Part shown: positions 11,470 through 23,389 of the stretch, in pieces
How positions within the stretch are numbered: position 1 is the stretch's first letter
How the letters are laid out: each line of letters opens with the position of its first letter
Assembly: GCA_021234155.1 (NCBI GenBank)
Contig: JAJEKV010000755.1
Location: forward strand, 32,108 to 96,107
Length of the DNA: 64,000 nt
Source of the DNA: Isoetes taiwanensis
Lineage: Eukaryota; Streptophyta; Lycopodiopsida; Isoetales; Isoetaceae
Reading direction: 5' to 3'
Translations under genes and position numbers: made by a program
Notes under the pieces: generated by a model
The model's input: the letters and a program-made list of their open reading frames with translations, nothing else
Told to the model about the DNA's origin: nothing
Database searches by the model: none

Positions 11470-11497
11470 GCAAAATAATAATAATAATAATAATAAC

Positions 11498-11541
<44 letters not shown>
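11470..11541. repeat. (AAT)n microsatellite
   Basis: About 23 AAT units with a single AAC interruption near 11495. Antisense frames rich in Tyr are artefacts. Confidence 0.95.
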
Positions 11542-11543
<2 letters not shown>

Positions 11544-12199
11544 TGCAAAGAGTGTGCTCCAATTCCGCACATAGGAATTTTTGAAAATGTTGACACGTGC
11601 TTGGGTGTTGACTAATAGATGTCGACTAATATCGGTAAGCTCCTCAAATTTAGCATTAACAAACATGGGTAAGCGCATTAAACAAGTGACTAACATGGAC
11701 TTTTCTAGAGTATTGATAATGGATTGCTAAAAAGGTAGATTTTACCAGGTGCTATGGGATCAAATAGGTGTTGACTAACATGAGTAAACTCCTAAAACTT
11801 AATAGAACTATAGAAAAAGAAAAAAGAGACTAGATAGAGAAGAGAGAAAAAAATGAAGAAATAAACAAGAGAGAGACAGACATGAGAGCAAAAAGAGAGA
11901 GAGAGAAAAAACAAAAATAAGAAAGAGTACGAGCCTAAATATATGTCGCAGACAGAGAATGTAGAAAACAGAACTATTTGAGTTGCTTACATTTTTATAT
12001 TCAGCATCACGTCGTGAACGGCATGATTTCTGAGGTCCCAAAATGGCCATGGCTTAGGCAGCATAGAATCAGCTGATCCAATCAACCAGATACAAATTTA
12101 TGTTCACAATCAAAATAATCATCATGTTTGAATGGAAAATTTTGGCAAAGTCACTATGTAAGTTCTGCTCAATGCCATTTGAAGTGCAATCCGAACTAT
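11542..12199. other. No recognisable gene; GA-rich patch
   Basis: An A/G-rich patch (AGAGAG words) lies at 11810-11930. Nothing else is recognised up to the LINE start. Confidence 0.5.
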
Positions 12200-12235
12200 G
12201 ATATCAGAATGAGGGGAACACCGCCGGGGTGCTCG

Positions 12236-13252
12236 ATGGATGAGGCAGAGGCCATCACCTCTGCTATTCTCCAGAGCTTAACCTCTGGGCTAACCCTGTC
12301 ACCTCAAGATAATCTCATCATTAATCTGTGGGTTGCAGAAGCTAGGAGCAGTAGATCTTCAGTAGGATTTTTTAGATTTAGACCTTGCATAGATTCAGAC
12401 GTGTTGTGTGTGATTTCCTTCTCAGAGGAGGGGAAAATTCTCATCCGAGACATCAATTTTTCTGGCTTCCTTGAAACAGTAGTGAGAAATCACAGTTTCT
12501 TTGAAAATTTGCTGATCTTGGACTCGGATCCTCAAGTCATTAAGCTCTGTTGTAATTCTTTCCACCTCCAGACTCGCCAAGAACTTTGTCTGAGTCCCGG
12601 AATCGACCTTCTCGTCCTCCAAAATGAGACCTAAGAAAACTGTGCTTAAAGGAGAATCCTCTCGCCAAAACAAGTGGGAAGACGAGGATGATCACAAAAC
12701 TATGGACCAAGTTATGAAAGATTGGAGGATCATCCTTACTTTGGAAAAAGAAGACGACCAGGCATGGAGATTGATGAAAGAGCTTACGGTATCCTTTGAT
12801 ATCATCAGGGATCAACAAAAAGCAGCAGCCGAATGCATGGGAATCAAGAACGAAGGCCTTCTTGCTGCATGTCGAGAGGAAATCATAAGATTGGAGAAAC
12901 AATATGCGGAGGGGAAAGCGGGGGATCGAGACCTTGTGTGGAATATGATCAAGAAAAATCCAAGATTTGGACCTTCTTCTTTATCGGATGATCAGGCCAA
13001 GGCGAGGACATTCCAAGGAAGATTGCTGCGAGTTTGAAAAATCAGGCCTTTAAAAAGAGCATGGCCAATTATTGCAAAAACTAAAGACTTAGCGAGAAGA
13101 TCCGGAATTGCTAGGGTGGAACTCAAGGCCTTTTCGACCGGTAATGCAGTATGGGAAGGCTGCTTAGATGATCATGAAATCATAAAATTTAGGGAAGCTT
13201 TTAAGGAGGATCTTTCTCTTCTCGGCCTCTTGAACTCAAGAATGTGGAGGTG
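12236..13252 (+). pseudogene. LINE ORF1, N-terminal half (broken)
   Basis: Two overlapping plus-strand frames cover this part. The first runs from the ATG at 12236 to a TAA at 12632-12634. The second, from an ATG at 12624, is open to a TGA at 13035-13037 and then continues in the same frame to 13252. The second is charged and alpha-helical looking (DDHKTMDQVMKDW, EEIIRLEKQYAEG), consistent with the non-specific N-terminal part of plant L1 ORF1. No specific domain is recognised. It joins, after a frame change, the DUF4283-like block that follows. Confidence 0.5.
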
Positions 13253-14614
13253 AGACACAACACTGTTATGCACGAGCTGACACCAACAAAGGAATGCACC
13301 ATTTGTGACTCAAATGGATATTTCAATCCTCGTGATGCTGCTGAGTGTGGATGCCCGAACTGTCAAAAGATTGTACACCTCAACTTGGATAAGCAGTCAA
13401 CAAAAATTTCAGACTTCAAGCTCAAATCAAAGATACCTACCCTGGGCAAGTATGACAAAATCAATGGTACGCTTCCCTCTTTCAAAAATGTTCTTCTTAA
13501 TTCTACAAGGAAGTGTCCTTTAGGTAATATGGAGGGTAAGGATTTTGTTAAAAGCTCATGTGTTGACCTTCATGCTATTCATGATAAAGAAGCCTATGTA
13601 AAATACTCTTCCCAGGGTATTTTGCTTCACTTCCCTAAAAATTGCCCTCAGATTCATGATGTTAAGAACTGGATCAATAAAACCATTAACATTCCTATTC
13701 TTTCTATCTTAAAAATGGATTCCAGAACTTTTCAAATTATCTGCAGGGAGAGCAATCATGTGAAGTATATTTTGACCAGAAAAATCAACTCTATCGCTAA
13801 CTGCCCTGCTTACTTAATGAAATGGAATCCTCTTTATATTCCTGGAAACTTCTCCACCATTGCCACCACAACCTGGGTTTCTTGCCCGAATTTGCCTCCA
13901 TTATTCTGGACAAGCAATCATCTTAAGGCAATTGGTGAAAGTTTAGGGGAAGTTATTCATATATCAATCCCCCAAACTGATTTTCCTTCCATTTGTATTA
14001 TGAAGGAAATTAATTCCAATTGGGAGAAGTTTATTGGTGCTAGAATTGATGAGGACTCCTTTCTGGATATCAAGATCAGTTATTCAAAAACCCCTATTAC
14101 TGAGCCTAAAAAAGATAATTTGAACTCCAAGGGGAAAGATCCTATGTTTCATACTCAAGGAAAAAAGGAATGGATCCCTAAGAAGGATTTGAAGGATCTG
14201 AAAAAAGATCATAATCTTGAGAAAGGTGAATGCAGCAAAGTTAATGACAAAGAGGTTAAGGTAATGGTTCCAGCCCAGCTTTGCATTCCCTGGAAATATC
14301 AGAAAGACAATAATAAGGTTGGCAGCAATGTGATCATTGAAGAAATTATTGAGGACGTTCACATATCTGAATTAAACAAAAGTCAAGATTCAAATATTCA
14401 GTGGGATGATCCCTATGAGAGTGACAACTCTGGATTATCTGATCAGGCTTATTTAGAATATATTATTGACAATGACCTTCAAAGAGAAGAAAAGCTAAAT
14501 CCATGGCATATTGTTTCTTATCATAGAAAAAAGAGAAATAGCAAAAATCAGACCCCTGAGCCATCAAGAAGGAGCTCAAGGAAATCCAAAAAAACAGACT
14601 TCTATGGATATTGA
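13244..14614 (+). pseudogene. LINE ORF1 with Cys-rich finger and DUF4283-like domain
   Basis: This 456-codon frame is intact in itself. Residues 19-43 carry a Cys cluster (CTICDSNGYFNP, then CGCPNC), which could bind zinc. Residues ~115-270 match the plant L1 ORF1 pattern known as DUF4283: a hydrophobic strand, then KWNPLYIPG, then WVSCPNLPPLFWT and LKAIGESLGEVI. In the family's usual form this is W-N-P ... W-V-R-x-P-G-L-P-x-E-Y-W ... I-G-x-x-L-G. The C-terminal third is Lys/Glu/Ser-rich and low in structure. It would bind the LINE RNA. Its stop (14612-14614) overlaps the ATG of ORF2 at 14604 by 11 bases in a different frame, a compact arrangement that suggests coupled translation in the ancestor. 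Confidence 0.75.
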
Positions 14615-17600
14615 TCTTAGATGTGTGACTTGGAATCTTCAGGGTATCAATTCTAATGTTAAAAGAGATAGATTAAAGGTTTGTCTTTCTACTATAAAAG
14701 CTGACATATTTTTCTTTCAGGAACATAAGCTTCATGATGAGGATTTTGAAAAACTAATTTCCTTTGCTTTGCCTTCTAACTTTAAGCTTTGGGCTTTAAA
14801 AGCTAACAACTCTTTCAAGCAGCATTTCTATAGCTTGGAGGGAAAGTCTCAATATGTCTAATATTCAAATGATGAATGCTAGCTGTGGCAGGTGGCAGAT
14901 TCTCCATGGGGACATTAATCTCAAAAAGTTTGCCTTTGTCAATATTTATGGCCAGCATCAGCCTAGTGAAAGGAGCTCCATGTGGAATTGTATCAGAAAC
15001 AGTCTAGATAGGATCCCTTATGATAATTGCATCATGGGAGGTGATTTTAATATGGTCACCCATGATTATATGAGAAGCATCAATTTCAGGCCTCTCAATA
15101 ACCAAGAAGCAAATTCTTGGAATTATCTTCTCTCTAGTCATGATCTCAAGCTTGCTAGAACACAGCCCAATTCCTTCAGCTGGTCCAATCATAGAGCTAA
15201 CGACCCAATTCTTTGTATGCATGATAGATTCTATGTAAGTGAGCATATTTGGCATAGCTGTGACAGAATGTCTAACCTTAATGGCTTTACCATTTCTGAT
15301 CATTTCCCCCAGCTCATTCAAATTAAGGGTAACCCCAATATCAACAGGAGGAATTCTTTCTTTAAGCTGAATGTTTCTCTGCTGCAGCATGAAAGTTTTC
15401 TTCAAGAATTCGGGATGATTTACAACAGTATCCCCAAGCCCAACACTAACCTAGGATGGATGAATTGGTGGGTTCTCACCTCTAAAAATATCAAAAAATG
15501 GCTCAAGAATTGGGGTAAGCAGATTCATATCCAAGACAAGAAGTATCTTCAAGATCTTAGAGCCCAGCTTCAGTCTAGTCCTCAGGAGCAACAAGATGAA
15601 ATCAAGCTGAAAATTGAAAAAGAGGAAATCAAGATAGCTAAAGGTTGGCAGCTCAAAGCCAAAATTAGAGAACTCAAGGATGATGAAAGATCCAACTCCA
15701 AGTATTTCTTCATTAAAGCTAAGAGCAAAGCAAAAAGAAATCACATTTATAGTATTCAAGCTGAAGGTATAATTGTTTCTGAAGACATTGATCTCAAAAA
15801 GGCTGCTACAAATCATTTTGTTAATATTATGGGTACTAACCATGATTCTCCTGAGGCTGATATGGATGATTTCATTCACATGCAAAATGTTATTCTAAAT
15901 CATCATAACGACACTTTGACAGCCCCTTTTACCAAAGAGGAACTCTTCACAAGTGTCTCAGGTATGGATAATGGTAAGACACCAGGGCCAGATGGCCTCC
16001 CTGCTGAGTTTTTTAAAAAGACTTGGGACATTATTGGTTCTGACATCACTAATCTGTGTAATGAGTTTTTGATGCTTAGATCCATGGATTGCAGGATTAA
16101 TACCAGTCTCATCACCCTTATCCCCAAGATAGATGAACCTACTTCCTTTTTCTCGACACGGGCCCATTTCCCTTACCAACGTGGTCTATAAAATCATTTC
16201 TGCCACCATTGCATCCAGATTGAAGCAGATCCTTAATATGGTCATATCCAACAACCAATCAGCTTATCTTAAGGATAGATTTATCTTGGATAATGTTGTG
16301 ATGGCCAACATTGGTATGAATTGGGCTAAGGGAACTAAGCAAAATATTGGCCTGCTCAAGTTAGACATTACCAAAGCTTTTGATACAGTTTCTTGGAAGT
16401 TTTTAATCAATTGCTGTCATAAGATGGGTTTTTCCCATGAGGTTACCAGCATGTTCTTAGCCATTCTAAAGAATTCCAGATCTTCTGTTCTTATCAATGG
16501 TGAGTGCAGTCCTTTTTTCGAGATTAAAAGAGGGGTGAAACAGGGCTGCCCTTTGGCTCCTTTCCTTTTCCTCATAGTTATGGAGGCTTTAAGCAATGCC
16601 CTCAAGAAAGCTGAAAATGATGGCAAGATTAAAGGCTTGAAGCTCAGGACAATGGGTATTTCTTAATGCTCATTTTTTGCGGATGACACATTTACTGTTC
16701 ATCAAAATGGAGGAGGCCTCAATCAACAATGCCCAAGAGCTGCTTCATAAGTTTGGTAACACTTCTGGATGTAAGATCAACCCTACCAAGTCAAAGTTCA
16801 TGTCATACAATCAGGTAACAGGACAGAATTCTGCTCATAATCTTGGCTGTGAGTATCTCCCTCCCACCACTAAATCTAAGATTCTAGGCATTCCTTTTGC
16901 TTTAAGAAGTAATGCTAGTGAGCTCTGGGGGGATATCATTGAGAAATTTAATAGGAAAGCTGATTTGTTAAATAGTAAGTTTCTTTCCAAAAATGGCAGA
17001 GCTATTTTGGCTAATTCTATTATTTCTGCCTCTCATGTTTATCAATCATCCATCCTTCTAGCTCCTTAAAAAGTTACCTCCAAACTCCAGAGTATTCTAG
17101 GTAGATTTATTGCTAATGGAGGCACTAGAAGAACACGGATTCCTGTTGCCATGAAGGAATGTCTGAAGCGAGGATCAATGGAGGATTGGGCATTATTGAC
17201 ATTGAAAAGCGAGCATGGCCCACGGGCTGCCAAGTATATCTGGTGGCTTTAACAAGATCAATCATCCAGGTGTCTTGTCTTATCGGACATTACTTGCTTA
17301 AATGCAAACCCTTTGGCTGGAGAAATGTCAAGATGATTTTGCGAACAGTCTTTTCTTTGATTTCAAAGTCCCAAATAATACTCGGTATCATAAAGAAATG
17401 GATTAAGGCTTGGAAGATTGGTTTGCAAGATGTACAAATTTGGAAGGAAGGATTGTCTAAAGATCAATCTATTTTACGGAACCCTTCTCTCATTTTGAAT
17501 AATCCTAATATGTGTTTGGCTATGAATTTCCCTATTCAATGCGAGAAAAATGGTCGGACAGAGGTATCACTCATATTTCTCACCTTTTCAATGATCAGGG

Positions 17601-18205
17601 AATCATTGAGTTTCATGATTCTGTATTGGCTGACTTAGATGAGGAAAATGAGATGCTATTTAATGCTATTAAGGGTTGCTTATATATGGGTTTTGGCACT
17701 GTGAAGATATCCAATGGCATCACGTGGGGAAAACTCTCTACAAAGTTAGTCGATTTACAAGTTCCTCACAAGAGGTTACACAATGTCCCTACATTTAAAG
17801 TGGGACATATCTGCGCAGACAGTGTTCACCAATGCGAGATTTATGTGGAACTCCCCAATCAATCCCAAGATTAAATCTTTCATTTGGCTATGGCATAAGG
17901 CCCTTGCCACTAACTACAAGAGGTTTAGATTGAATATGACCTTCTCTAACTTGTGTGATAGATGTTTGCTGGAACAGGAAGATGAAGATCACCTCTTTAG
18001 AAATTGTCTTTGGTCCGAATGGGTTCTTGAACTAGCAGCCATTGAGTTTAACATTCCACACCTTTCTGAAACAGCCTTAGTGGATATTATCTTTCCTTAT
18101 CAGCCCAGAGATTGGAGAACTTATATCCTCCTTTGGAGGATGTGGAAAACTAGAAATTCTCTCATCTTTAAAGAAGAGATTGTGTGGCCTAAAATCTGTC
18201 ATTGA
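14604..18205 (+). pseudogene. LINE ORF2: endonuclease, reverse transcriptase, zinc knuckle (broken)
   Basis: The ATG at 14604 opens an apurinic-type endonuclease: CVTWNLQGIN, then FFQEHKL (catalytic Glu). After a frameshift near 14850 come MGGDFNMV and ISDHFP. The reverse transcriptase begins with GKTPGPDGLPAEFFKK near 15970. After another frameshift near 16140 come ISLTNVVYKI, LDITKAFDTVSW (first catalytic Asp), GVKQGCPLAPFLF, and SFFADDTF at 16670-16693 with both Asp residues of FADD intact. A TAA (16664-16666) lies just before FADD. The C-terminal part has a C-x2-C-x8-H-x4-C knuckle (CDRC ... HLFRNC, near 17960-18010). At least five frameshifts or stops are seen, so it is inactive. The key catalytic residues themselves are preserved, suggesting moderate age. 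Confidence 0.85.
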
Positions 18206-19189
18206 GCGATCAAAATTTGACATAAAATGGATTAATGAAGTATTCAGGTAACTTATACATTTCTTTGTGCTTTTCGGGAAATATTTTGGTGGGACAAAAG
18301 AAGATAGGATGGGACCGGATCAATTTGATGATTAATGCAATGTGGCTTGATCAGTTTGGAGCCAACCCTACGATATATCATGGAGATAACGCCCGATGCG
18401 ACTGTTCCTGCTTCGAATTATGATTACAGAAGACTGCTCATTTGTGAAGCTGTGGATCTCACGGGGCGCTTCAATCCAGCAAAATTCAGACATGCAACTG
18501 TCTGTATTGCCAATTCTGCTCGACTTCGAGAGGATTAGGGCGAAAATAGTGCCCATATGGGATATTTCAGACCTTGAACTTCTTTGCCTTTTTTTTTCTT
18601 TCGACATGGTGAATGCATACCTATAATATTTGCATTCCTTGATATAATAGTCACTTTTTTTGAGACTTAGAGAATGCAAACATATAATATTGCATTCTCG
18701 CAATTTTTGTACCTACTCTCTCTACTTTAATATATATACTAAGCCTTCAATAAAAAAAAAAGATATCGAATGAGCACTTCCACTTGCAATCCCTTGAAAT
18801 CCATAAAAAACTTTGAAATATCTCGAAATACTTTCACAATTCTACGAGTTAATGTGATTGGATTTTAAACAGATGGAGGTCAAGTTAGAATGGAGCAATT
18901 GGAATGGGATTGTTAGGGCAGATATTTTTAATAAACGGAGTCGGTGCCTTCCAATGGTTGTTTCCAGTCTGTTTCGTGCTGAAAGAAAATTTCACCTCAT
19001 CATGCCATTACCAACAACAACATCAGTTAGTGACAATTTAAAAAAAACATAGAAACCATGGTAACTCCCGAAGGATTCCCTTATGCTTTTTCTATGAGCT
19101 ATTGTAGTTTCACTAACAGAGATTGAAAATATGCTTTAAGCCAATTAAGGCTAAAGGATTTAGAATCATAGAGGACCCGACTTCTGTAT

Positions 19190-21018
19190 TTCTAGATGGA
19201 CCAAAGTGTTAAAGTCCTTAAGGTGCCACAAAAAGTATTGGAAAAACTTAGAGAATCTAAGAAATCCTGGATGGTGGAACCTGTAGCGGTAGCACAAAGA
19301 TTTACAACCCAAGACCAGAAAGGAAATAATCTTGGGCATTGAAAAACATGCAAATTTGTCTCAAGTTGTTGACAACCCAATGGACAAAGATTGGAAGATG
19401 CTGGCTTATATTTAGCTACCCGTTCATTGGTGGATAAACTTTGATTAAGCCACAACCATCTGAAGAGAAAGACCTTTTTGGCACAATAGGCCTGCCAACC
19501 ATCAACAATAAGCTTAACTGTATCCACATAAGAACAGCCCCACACTATAACAACTTTCAACTCAGAAGGCAAATGATCATCTGATAAATTTTTGATAAAC
19601 AATATTATTTCTTTCCCTCATAACTCCAAGAGATAGGACATGATGAATCTTTCCAATTAACTACAGCTTGCATCACTGTTTTGATTGATTTTCCTATTTG
19701 TCTTGAAATTACTAATTTTTGTCACAATTTGCTGCCACATGAGCCAATTTTCCTCTTCTCTAAGATCAGAAAGGGTATTTATCCCTGCTTGACTCCATTC
19801 TGTGTACTTCCTTCAGTACTTAAGAGCTAAAAATTCTGCCTCAGTAGGATGCAAGTTAAAGTGCCAAAAGAAATGAAAGCTTGAACTTACAATATTAAGG
19901 CTATCTGCATGGAAATAATGTGAAACTTCATTCCATCCAATAGTCGTTTCATGATAGGGGATATCTGAGAAGCAACTATAAATTGGTAGAATGCTGAGTC
20001 TGGGAGCTGATGCTGCATGGAGTTGTTCCAATTGGCTTAGATTTCTTGATCCAATATCTCATGAATGATAGAGTTGGGGATCCTTGAGAAGCAATAAGAG
20101 CACTCCAGACCAGCTTTGCAACTAGATCTTGAGCCTATTTAAACAAATTCTTACACCCCAAGCCTCCAGAACCCTTAGGAGCAGTAAGATTATGCTAGAC
20201 AAATGAATTTTCTCATTGCTACTTCAATTTTCACATAGGTAGCTTTATCTGCCACTACAGCAGATGAGAAATATATGTGAGTGCTAGCAATCACACTATT
20301 AACAATCTCCACTCTTTCTGTCAAAGACAGAGATGCAGGGTACATCATAAAATTTTCTTAATTATATTTGTAACTGAGGTTCAAAGGCCATGCAAGCTCA
20401 TATCCAGAGCTAATGGAAGCCCTACAATTCAGTAGCCATGTTTTTTTCCCAGAATGGGAATACCTGCAATACTAATTTCCATAGTGTCTAACAAAATCAC
20501 ACATTTGGATCTATTTAGGTGGACTCCCGAGGCTTTGTCAAAGCTCCATTGCAGATAGAAACGTATGTACACTCTTGCCCTCATCTTCTAGAAATAAGAA
20601 AGTGTCATTTGCATACTGCATCAAAGAGAGAGACTTGCTGTCAGTAGGCATCTGTAGACACTTGATCATCCCTAGTTGTTGGAGATTAGTAATAGCTCTT
20701 GTCATCATTTCTGCTACAATGAGAAACAAATATGGTGCTAAAGGACAGTCCTGTCAGACTTCTCTTTTACATGAGAAGAATTGAGAGGGAGAGCCATTGA
20801 ACAAAACTGCAGATCTGACCTCTTTATTGAAAGCATAAATCAAATTGATTACCTGCTAAGAAAATCCAAGAAACTCCATTGCTTTGTATAAGAATTCTCA
20901 GTGGATAGTATCAAAAGCCCTTTTAAAGTCAAGTTTGAGCACCATACAATTTTGGTTGCTTAGTTTATTCCAATGCAGACCTTCATGCGCAGCAATAAAG
21001 TTGTTCAATATGCTCCTA
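19190..21018 (-). pseudogene. L1 LINE, 3' part of reverse transcriptase and zinc knuckle (minus)
   Basis: On the minus strand, 21018 down to 20540 reads RSILNNFIAAHEGLHW, then LKLDFKRAFDTIH, CPLAPYLFLIVAEMM and QYANDTFLF at about 20600-20615. The usual (F/Y)ADD box is YAND, so the first catalytic Asp of the box is lost. Further down come ASLSLTERVEIVNSVI and, at 19192-19602, a zf-RVT-like end with a Cys/His knuckle (CPLGC ... HVFQCPRLF) and VFLFRWLWLNQSLSTNER. Many stops are present. This is the 3' portion of one LINE whose 5' parts lie at 22178-22450 and 28318-29440. No T tail is seen below 19190, so the 3' end is probably lost. Confidence 0.8.
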
Positions 21019-21045
21019 GAAGAATAAGAATAAGAATAAGAATAG
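21019..21045 (-). repeat. (TTATTC)n tail of inserted LINE fragment
   Basis: Four units of AGAATA on the plus strand (TATTCT on the minus) lie exactly at the 3' end of the inserted LINE fragment. Many non-L1 LINE clades end in short microsatellite tails rather than poly(A), which fits. Confidence 0.75.
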
Positions 21046-22177
21046 GTTTTTAGCATCCACGGAGACCAGTTGGCCTATGGGACCCAAACCAAAAAGAGAG
21101 CAGCAAGCCTATTACTGACAGGATTAAAAAACCCCCGCCCCGAAGGGTTTTCGAGGGAAAAACCTTAGCAGTAATAAGTATGCTGGCACGCTGTACAATT
21201 GTATAGGACAATTCAATGCCGTCCCGTAGGACACAACCGCATCCATAATGCATCCATAACCTCCCACCGACGCCCGTAGTCAATAAGCGATGCAACGGCT
21301 GGCGGGGCACTAGTGTCGAACATATCGCTCTCGGATATGAGCAAATGCTGGGCAGATCTGGAGGGCATGACATTCATCCTCAATGGCACCCTGGTGGCAA
21401 CACTGGCAAAGCCTTTGATCCCGTGCTTCGAGCCCAACGCCCCGTTTCAATGCGAGGTGATGTGCACCCGCGAATGGAAGCTATAAGTCGAAGCTTCTTC
21501 ATGGGCGTTTGGGTGTACAAATCTTTGGTGTGGGCCTCTCGTGAGCCTAGGATTGACTTGTTCGGCGATTGTGCTAGCTTAACGTCGCGTCGAGCATCCG
21601 CATCCCGAGCTTGAAGGAAAGTAGCATCTAGGTGCCTTTTAAGTGCCTTGTGATCTTTCTTTGTCCCCGACTAGGCGCATCTGTTTGCCCTCGCACACCC
21701 CATCGTGAGAACCACCGAGCTTGCTTGTCTTTCCAGCCAGATTTCGTCTTTGGGGACCCATCGCCATGGCCAAAGCAAGGTTGGGCAAGCGTGTATCAGC
21801 CATAGCGACCACCTTCTGGAAGTAAACGATATGGTGTTCCAATGCAGCCCGTTGAAGAGGTAGAAAGCCTGTCTCCTGGAGTACGATCTGGTATGGAACT
21901 GTGGATTTTACCCCAAAGGCCCGTGCCAAGAAGGCCTTCTGCACCAGCTCGAGGTCATTCCAGGTGCTGAGGGAGATCACCGGACCCCACACTTCTGCCC
22001 CATACAAAAGGACCGGCTCGACCAAGGGCCGAAACAAGTGTGACTGGTGGCCCCAGGCATACAACTCTGCCTTGTGGCTGTTGTTCTGCATGGCATACAG
22101 TGCTTTCCAACCCACCGTGACCCGCAACCTGATTGCAAAGGGCTAATTTTTTTTAGCATAGGTTTCAACCTATGCTG
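21046..22177 (-). mobile_element. 5'-truncated fragment of a second LINE family, inserted in the L1
   Basis: The minus-strand frame 21639-22127 reads VTVGWKALYAMQN, then PLVEPVLLYGAEVWG, then VQKAFLARAFGVKSTVPYQI and LQETGFLPLQRAALEHHIV. This is the region just after the reverse-transcriptase palm in LINEs of the non-L1 type (compare YGMPVWGLD and PYAMMLVEVGLTP in the LINE at 54-58 kb). The 3' part carries a stem-loop at 21126-21151 and the microsatellite tail. It sits inside the L1 reading ISPLQT | RSILNNFI, removing about five codons of target. At its 5' junction the target sequence is duplicated in tandem with a 46 bp period (22133-22218), a likely template-switch scar. Confidence 0.75.
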
Positions 22178-22218
22178 TTTGCAAAGGGCTAATTTTTCCC
22201 AGCATAGGTTTCAACCTG
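22133..22218. repeat. 46 bp tandem duplication at the LINE-LINE junction
   Basis: TTGCAAAGGGCTAATTTTT followed by AGCATAGGTTTCAACC occurs twice with a 46 base period. On the minus strand both copies encode the L1 words LKPML-KISPLQ. One copy fuses directly to the inserted LINE fragment, the other to the rest of the L1. Confidence 0.85.
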
Positions 22219-22443
22219 TTTGCCAACAGTTTTGCCAAAATTTTATAACTGATATTGGTTAAAGAAATAGGTCTCCAGTTTAGAAACCTATTGGCTTGTC
22301 CACCTTAGGAACCAAAGCTATAAGGCCAACATTAATTGCAGGATGTAGACAATCTGCCAGCCAAGCCCCTTGGATAAAAGTTATGATGCCCAAGGGGGTG
22401 CCACCTTATGGAACATGTCAAAACCACATGCATTAACAGGAGG
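22178..22443 (-). pseudogene. L1 LINE, N-terminal palm of reverse transcriptase (minus)
   Basis: Reading down from about 22400: TPLGIITFIQGAWLADCLHP, VGLIALVPKVDKPIGF, then NWRPISLTNISYKILAKLLA and NRLKPMLGKISPLQT. This is the standard start of an L1 reverse-transcriptase domain (L-I-P-K ... R-P-I-S-L-x-N ... K-I-L-A-x-x-L-A-x-R-L). It continues into 21018 and below across the inserted LINE fragment, and is preceded by 28318-29440 across the CACTA-like element. Confidence 0.85.
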
Positions 22444-22543
22444 GGGCAGTTTTTTACCCTTTTCCATATGTATACTAGGGGTCATAGGGGGTTTTGGATG
22501 TTCTTCTAGTTATAAAGCCATATGGAAAGGGGTCAAATTTGCC
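22444..22543. repeat. 100 bp inverted-repeat (MITE-like) hairpin
   Basis: The left arm 22444-22470 (GGGCAG, T run, ACCCTTTTCCATATG) is the near-perfect reverse complement of 22519-22543 (CATATGGAAAGGGG ... TTTGCC). The element lies in the L1 a few bases from the CACTA-like insertion. It could be a tiny MITE or a foldback of other origin. No clear target duplication is seen. Confidence 0.55.
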
Positions 22544-22552
22544 TATTAGAAA

Positions 22553-22790
22553 CACAACAAGAGAATGGGCATTTAGCGACGTGGGCTTGCGACGTCTGTG
22601 CGACGTGACGTCGCAAATAATGTGACCATGCGGCGTCAATGCGGCGTCACGTCGCAGACACGTCGCGATGCGGCGTGTGGTGCGGCGTCGACACCGTGGC
22701 GCGGGCGGTCTGTTTCACGCCAGTGCACCGCGTCGCGCATCAGCGTCGCGTCACTTTTGTGCGGCGTGGCGTGACTTAGCGAGCTTCCTA
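22553..22790. repeat. Left terminal inverted repeat and GCGACG subterminal array
   Basis: The terminal ~30 bp are followed by many copies of GCGACG, GCGGCG and CGTCGC in both orientations. The first ~85 bp are nearly identical to the reverse complement of 35020-35108, the end of the second element in this window. Confidence 0.85.
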
Positions 22791-23150
22791 AGTCATCGCC
22801 AACATACGGCCGATTTTCAAAATTTTTGGACAAGGTTTAGATCAAAGTGTTTGCATTAGAAGCGCCCGAAAGGCGCTGTTGTTGGGCGTACCGAAAGCAC
22901 ACTTGCCCAAGTCAAAACAAGGCCGGGACCTTGCAAGGTCAGTTCTCATTAGAGGAGAGAGTCCCAAACCCAAGAGGCGAGCCCCAAAACGCGTTTCGAG
23001 GCCTTTCCTCGGGCTCCCGGGAGGTCAAATGACGCTAAAGACCACACTCCGGATCTCGGTTCCCCTATCCGGCCGTTGAATCCCGTTCAAGGGCCCTTGT
23101 TCGATAAGGGCCAAAAATCCAACATCCGCCCGGAGAACTTATCAAACCGC
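22790..23150 (-). repeat. Internal block shared with the element at 32.7-35.1 kb
   Basis: Read on the minus strand, this block has the words CGGATAGGGGAACC, GGTCCCGGCCTTGTTTTGAC, TTGACTTGGGCAAG and CTAAACCTTGTCC, in the same order as the two copies at 32731-33540 and 33824-34636. It directly follows the subterminal repeats in both elements, so it is probably the promoter or 5' leader of the transposon family rather than coding sequence. Confidence 0.7.
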
Positions 23151-23389
23151 CACCCCAGGCTCAAACATGCCACCCAGGCTCAAACATTAAGTAAGTAGTA
23201 GCAATAAAGATTGGTTAAATCCGGAATGTGATTTTGACTACATATATGGCTCGGGAATGTCCAAATTAGCATAAGGACAAACTTTCATGACCATCGGATG
23301 AAAAAAGGCACCAAAAATTTAAAAAGTGTTAGCGCCGCTATAATAAAATACGTCGCGGACACGTCGCATCGCGACGTTAAACCAGATAT

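Larger units (their letters stand above)
12214..18761 (+). mobile_element. Nearly full-length L1-type LINE (decayed), plus strand
   Basis: A complete LINE order is visible: an ORF1 region, an apurinic-type endonuclease, reverse transcriptase, a C-terminal zinc-knuckle domain, a ~540 bp 3' untranslated part, and an A tail at 18752-18761. Flanking words GATATCAGAATGAG (12200-12213) and GATATCGAATGAG (from 18762) differ by one base and form a plausible ~13 bp target-site duplication. That would set the element at about 6.55 kb. The first ATG of an ORF1 frame (12236) lies only ~22 bases from the inferred 5' end. Several frameshifts and stops make it inactive. The DUF4283-like ORF1 and L1-type reverse transcriptase place it in the plant L1 clade. 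Confidence 0.85.

Noticed and set aside
11421-11696. Poly-Tyr frame
   Set aside because: Translation of the (AAT)n microsatellite.
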